In this document: positions 61,127 through 64,000 of the stretch, piece by piece | How the letters are laid out: each line of letters begins with the position of its first letter | Position numbering within the stretch: position 1 is the stretch's first letter | Source: Chlorops oryzae | Taxonomy: Eukaryota; Arthropoda; Insecta; Diptera; Chloropidae | NCBI GenBank assembly: GCA_020466095.1 | Contig: CM035806.1 | Coordinates: 133,007,573-133,071,572 of the forward strand | Direction of reading: 5' to 3' | Length of the DNA stretch: 64,000 nt | Notes under the pieces: generated by a model | Database searches by the model: none | Told to the model about the DNA's origin: nothing | The model's input: only the letters and a program-made list of their open reading frames with translations | Translations under genes and position numbers: made by a program

Positions 61127-62874
61127 GGTCACACTTTAGTTTTTCGTAATTTACTCCTAAGCCATGAAAGATATCATATTGAAATTCGGCATGGACATGA
61201 ACCAGGTAAATGTCCGAAAAACTGCGAAAAACCTGTTTTCGTAGTCCCTCCTTGGGTCGTGGGAAGTGGTTCAGAAGTTTCAAAAATCACGATTTTTAAG
61301 GTTTTTCCTGGATAACTTTTTTACTATACATCCCAGCTTATTGAAATTTGGTGTGTGTATAGCTACCATGTAGACTTAAGCTTTCGCTGAAAAAAAAATA
61401 GCGACATCGCTATAACTATGGTCATCATCCTACACATTAGAAAAAAACACTCTTTCTCTTATTCTCATATCTGTATACAAAAATGATTTTTTTTTGCTTC
61501 TTCCGATTGTGTATTTTGCCGCCAAATAAAGTCGTCCATTATGGATAAATTTTGACCATGACCACATTTCGCGAAATTCGCAAAAATTGATTTTCACTAT
61601 TTTGAATTGAGTATTTCGCAGCTAAACAAAATGTCCTCTAAGGGTTAAAATTTGATCAAGACCACCATCCGCGAAATTCGCGAAAATTTGATTTTCACTA
61701 TTTTGAAGTGAGTATTTCGCAGCTAAACTAAATTTCCTCTAAGGGTTAAAATTTGATCAAGACCACCATCCGCGAAATTCGCAAAAATTTGATTTTCACT
61801 ATTTTGAAGTGAGTATTTCGCAGCTAAACTAAATTTCCTCTAAGGGTTAAAATTTTATCAAGACCACCGTTCGCGAAATTCGCAAAAATTTGATTTTCAC
61901 TATTTTGAATTGAGTATTTCGCAGCTAAACAAAATGTCCTCTAAGGGTTAAAATTTTATCAAGACCACCATTCGCGAAATTCGCAAAAATTTGATTTTCA
62001 CTATTTTGAATTGAGTATTTCGCAGCTAAACAAAATGTCCTCTAAGGGTTAAAATTTTATCAAGACCACCATTCGCGAAATTCGCAAAAATTTGATTTTC
62101 ACTATTTTGAATTGAGTATTTCGCAGCTAAACAAAATGTCCTCTAAGGGTTAAAATTTTATCAAGACCACCATTCGCGAAATTCGCAAAAAATTGATTTT
62201 CACTATTTTGAATTGAGTATTTCGCAGCTAAACAAAATGTCCTCTAAGGGTTAAAAATTTATCAGACCACCATTCGCGAAATTCGCAAAAAATTGATTTT
62301 CACTATTTTGAATTGAGTATTTCGCAGCTAAACAAAATGTCCTCTAAGGGTTAAAAATTTATCAAGACCACCATTCGCGAAATTCGCAAAAAATTGATTT
62401 TCACTATTTTGAATTGAGTATTTCGCAGCTAAACAAAATGTCCTCTAAGGGTTAAAAATTTATCAGACCACCATTCGCGAAACTCGCAAAAAATTGATTT
62501 TCACTATTTTGAATTGAGTATTTCGCAGCTAAACAAAATGTCCTCTAAGGGTTAAAAATTTATCAAGACCACCATTCGCGAAATTCGCAAAAAATTGATT
62601 TTCACTATTTTGAATTGAGTATTTCGCAGCTAGACATATTGTCCTCTAACGGTTAAAATTTGACCATGACCACCATTCGCGAAATTTTTTTGCTTAATAA
62701 TAATCTCGAGTTTTAGAAGCTAAATCGAAGTACAGATAAGGTATAAATAGATATCCAAGCTAGAACAACGAAAACGGCAGGAATTTTCGTTAAGGTAATG
62801 TTTTAACATATTTTAGGCTGAGGAAAAGGTATGTGTGCAATCGGCTTTGCCGATGTAAACTTCTTTACTTGTTT
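60922..62874 (-). mobile_element. Helentron/DINE-like element with expanded tandem core
   Basis: On the minus strand it starts AACAAGTAAAGAAGTTTACA followed by the hairpin ATCGGCAAAGCCGAT and ACCTTTTCC, and ends CCCTTTCCTTCGGAAAAGG-TATAAA. A GTCT tract of about 70 bp (61056-61126) beside GATCTAGCCATG is the DINE-1/mini-me type GTCY microsatellite. The centre is a 101-bp tandem array. It sits within a hAT element between T residues, as Helentrons prefer. Confidence 0.8.
61510..62690. repeat. Tandem array, about eleven 101-bp units
   Basis: The anchor GATTTTCACTATTTTGAA recurs at 61589, 61690, 61791, 61892, 61993, 62094, 62195, 62295, 62396, 62496 and 62597: spacing 101 bp (100 where an A is lost from ATCAAGACC). 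Each unit includes TTTCGCAGCTAAAC, TCCTCTAAGGGTTAAAA and ACCACCATTCGCGAAATTCG. Central units are nearly identical, the first and last diverge. Confidence 0.95.
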
Positions 62875-63440
62875 TTACTCAGAAAAATAAAACTCTTATA
62901 TAAGTATATAACCAATTTTTCAAGATAACGCCTGAAATAGGATCAAGTGATGAAGAGTCGGATGATGATGAACACGAGAAAATGAAAAAGGCCAGATGCG
63001 AAATCGGCAACCACAATTCAAATCCAAAAAATATTTGCATAATACTTGTGTTTGCATAATGTTGTGAGTAAAACAAAAAACTTGAAAAATAATTTTTACT
63101 TTCTGAGTAAAACAAAAAACTTGAAAAATAATTTTTATTTTTTTTATCAAAAAATAAAACTCTAAGAATAACACTCAAATACTAATGTTTAAAATATAAT
63201 TTATTTTATCTTGATTTTTAAAATTCAAACTTCAAAAATAATTATTATTTTGGGTCCCTGAAAAATTTAAATTTCAAACTATTAACCCTTAGCATCGAAT
63301 AAAAAATAAAAAAATTATAATAATAAAAGCTCTAAGTGTGTATGACGTGTATTTTGTTTAATAACAAAAACAAAAACAATGGAGCCGCGCAATTCCTAGT
63401 TAAAATAAATAGGATAATTAAAATTGTTGGCCTCGGTTAC

Positions 63441-63563
63441 CTGGAATTTTTTCGTTAGTTTGCAAGGAAACCTTATGAATGGTAGCATAATATCGTTCAC
63501 GTTGAGCAGCCTCTGAATTCTGACGGTTTTCCAATGATTCCTTTTGTGTTCGATTGCCTTGTT
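63441..63563 (-). CDS. Dscam2: Dscam cytoplasmic tail exon (IHKVSLQTNEKIP exon)
   Basis: A 123-bp internal exon: acceptor TTTTTGCTTAG, two bases completing a codon (phase 1 in), then QGNRTQKESLENRQNSEAAQ, RERYYATIHKVSLQTNEKIP and one base, donor CAG|GTAACC (phase 1 out). Joined to 55547 it gives NEKIP-ETSEDISPYATF, a contiguous Dscam tail sequence. Upstream exons (transmembrane segment, fibronectin and immunoglobulin domains) must lie beyond 64000. The exon has no start codon in its frame, hence invisible to a simple start-to-stop search. Assignment to Dscam2 rather than another insect Dscam paralogue is from remembered tail features and should be regarded as likely. Confidence 0.85.
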
Positions 63564-64000
63564 CTAAGCAAAAATTAAAAATTAATAAAAAAATTATGAA
63601 AGTTTTTAATTAAAATTTTTTGTTGGTTGCATTAATTTGGCTGCTAACGCACCCAATTTATTGTGTGTATTTTGCTTTATGCTACTGCACTGAACCACGT
63701 TGCATCCCCACAGGAAAAAGCACAGTGCCAAAGCAAATTACTTTTTGAGGCAGTATATTTACATACATATACATACACATATGTATATACATACATATTG
63801 AATGCTTTATTTCTTGCACGAAGATATATGTTATTGTGTATATGTACCTTCAAATGTATATATACATATATACATACCCTGTAGAAAGCTGTTGGGCAAT
63901 TTCACTAAAAGAACTAGTACTTTTACCAGTACCAAAAGAACTAGTGCAATGTTTGGGTCAGTATGCACCATAACTACACTTCCCTGTAGGAAGAGTGGGG
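63564..64000 (-). other. Dscam intron, continues past window
   Basis: AT-rich DNA with TACATA runs (63760-63800, 63845-63880). CCCTGTAGAAAG at 63878 and TTCCCTGTAGGAAG near 63981 resemble ends of the CCC...GGG MITE family, but the window stops before a pair can be defined. Confidence 0.5.

Larger units (their letters stand above)
60660..63260. mobile_element. hAT-type element interrupted by a Helentron
   Basis: The octamer AAAAATTT at 60652-60659 is repeated exactly at 63261-63268. Termini CAGGGACC and, on the minus strand, CAGGGACCC start inverted regions continuing to GTGTTATT(T/C)T(A)AGAGTTTTATT. Within the left part a unit of about 50 bp (GAGTTTTATTTTTT, ACTCAGAAGATAAAA) is repeated about five times. 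The original element is about 650 bp; 60922-62874 is a later Helentron insertion. The right part includes a short open stretch, 62925-63060, encoding TPEIGSSDEESDDDEHEKMK, which could be a transposase or captured-gene remnant. Confidence 0.8.
55548..63440 (-). other. Large Dscam intron with nested transposons
   Basis: A 7.9-kb intron between donor GTAACC (63440-63435) and acceptor CTAG (55548). It contains, in order on the plus strand, an RNase H LINE end, a Jockey-clade LINE, a foldback element, and a hAT element carrying a Helentron with tandem repeats. 55548-56328 shows nothing but AT-rich DNA. Confidence 0.75.

Overview
Eukaryotic, non-coding-rich DNA, best read as a higher (brachyceran) fly; a tephritid-like genome would fit but the species cannot be proved here. 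Grounds: fly-style microsatellites (TATG/TGTA runs, CAA/CAG runs), poly-Q and poly-H coding tracts, Helentron/DINE-1-like elements with GTCY microsatellites, Jockey-type LINE remains, and five spliced exons of a Dscam-family gene.

The only gene I can support is on the minus strand at the right-hand end: five exons (63441-63563, 55306-55547, 53975-54104, 49887-50919, 47870-48284) encoding the cytoplasmic tail of a Down syndrome cell adhesion molecule, most likely Dscam2. All splice phases agree, and conserved tail blocks such as IHKVSLQTNEKIP / ETSEDISPYATFQLSE and IIYHGAQSSTSSDLSP cross the junctions. The ectodomain and membrane segment must lie beyond position 64000. The large 49887-50919 exon carries an in-frame TAG, yet the frame stays open for 36 more codons and splices in phase to a 137-residue terminal exon. 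This is the most interesting biological signal in the window (readthrough, A-to-I recoding, alternative splicing, a null allele or an assembly error).

From 1 to about 47 kb I see no protein-coding gene. The region is downstream/intergenic DNA filled with dead or non-autonomous transposons: (i) at least eight copies of a Helentron/DINE-like family (9.2, 13.1, 32.5, 33.1, 33.7, 35.6, 37.7 kb, plus 54.7 and 60.9 kb in Dscam introns); (ii) a MITE family with CCC...GGG termini, several copies flanked by 2-bp direct repeats; (iii) hAT-type elements with 8-bp target duplications (20.5, 38.6, 60.7 kb); (iv) a PIF/Harbinger-type MITE with TTA duplications (37.2 kb); (v) tRNA-derived SINEs (4.4, 21.1, 40.4 kb); (vi) Tc1/mariner-like relics; (vii) long hairpins and foldback elements (14.2, 18.2-19.8, 59.8 kb).

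Tandem repeats are also prominent: a hexanucleotide ATATGT array of about 2.1 kb (23.2-25.4 kb) beside a 465-bp GA-rich polypurine tract, a pentanucleotide-period GTCAC/GTTGC array inside a Dscam intron (49.1-49.7 kb), and about eleven 101-bp units inside the 60.9 kb Helentron, itself nested in a hAT element. Intron 55548-63440 additionally holds a degraded Jockey-clade LINE next to the RNase H end of another LINE, both in gene orientation.
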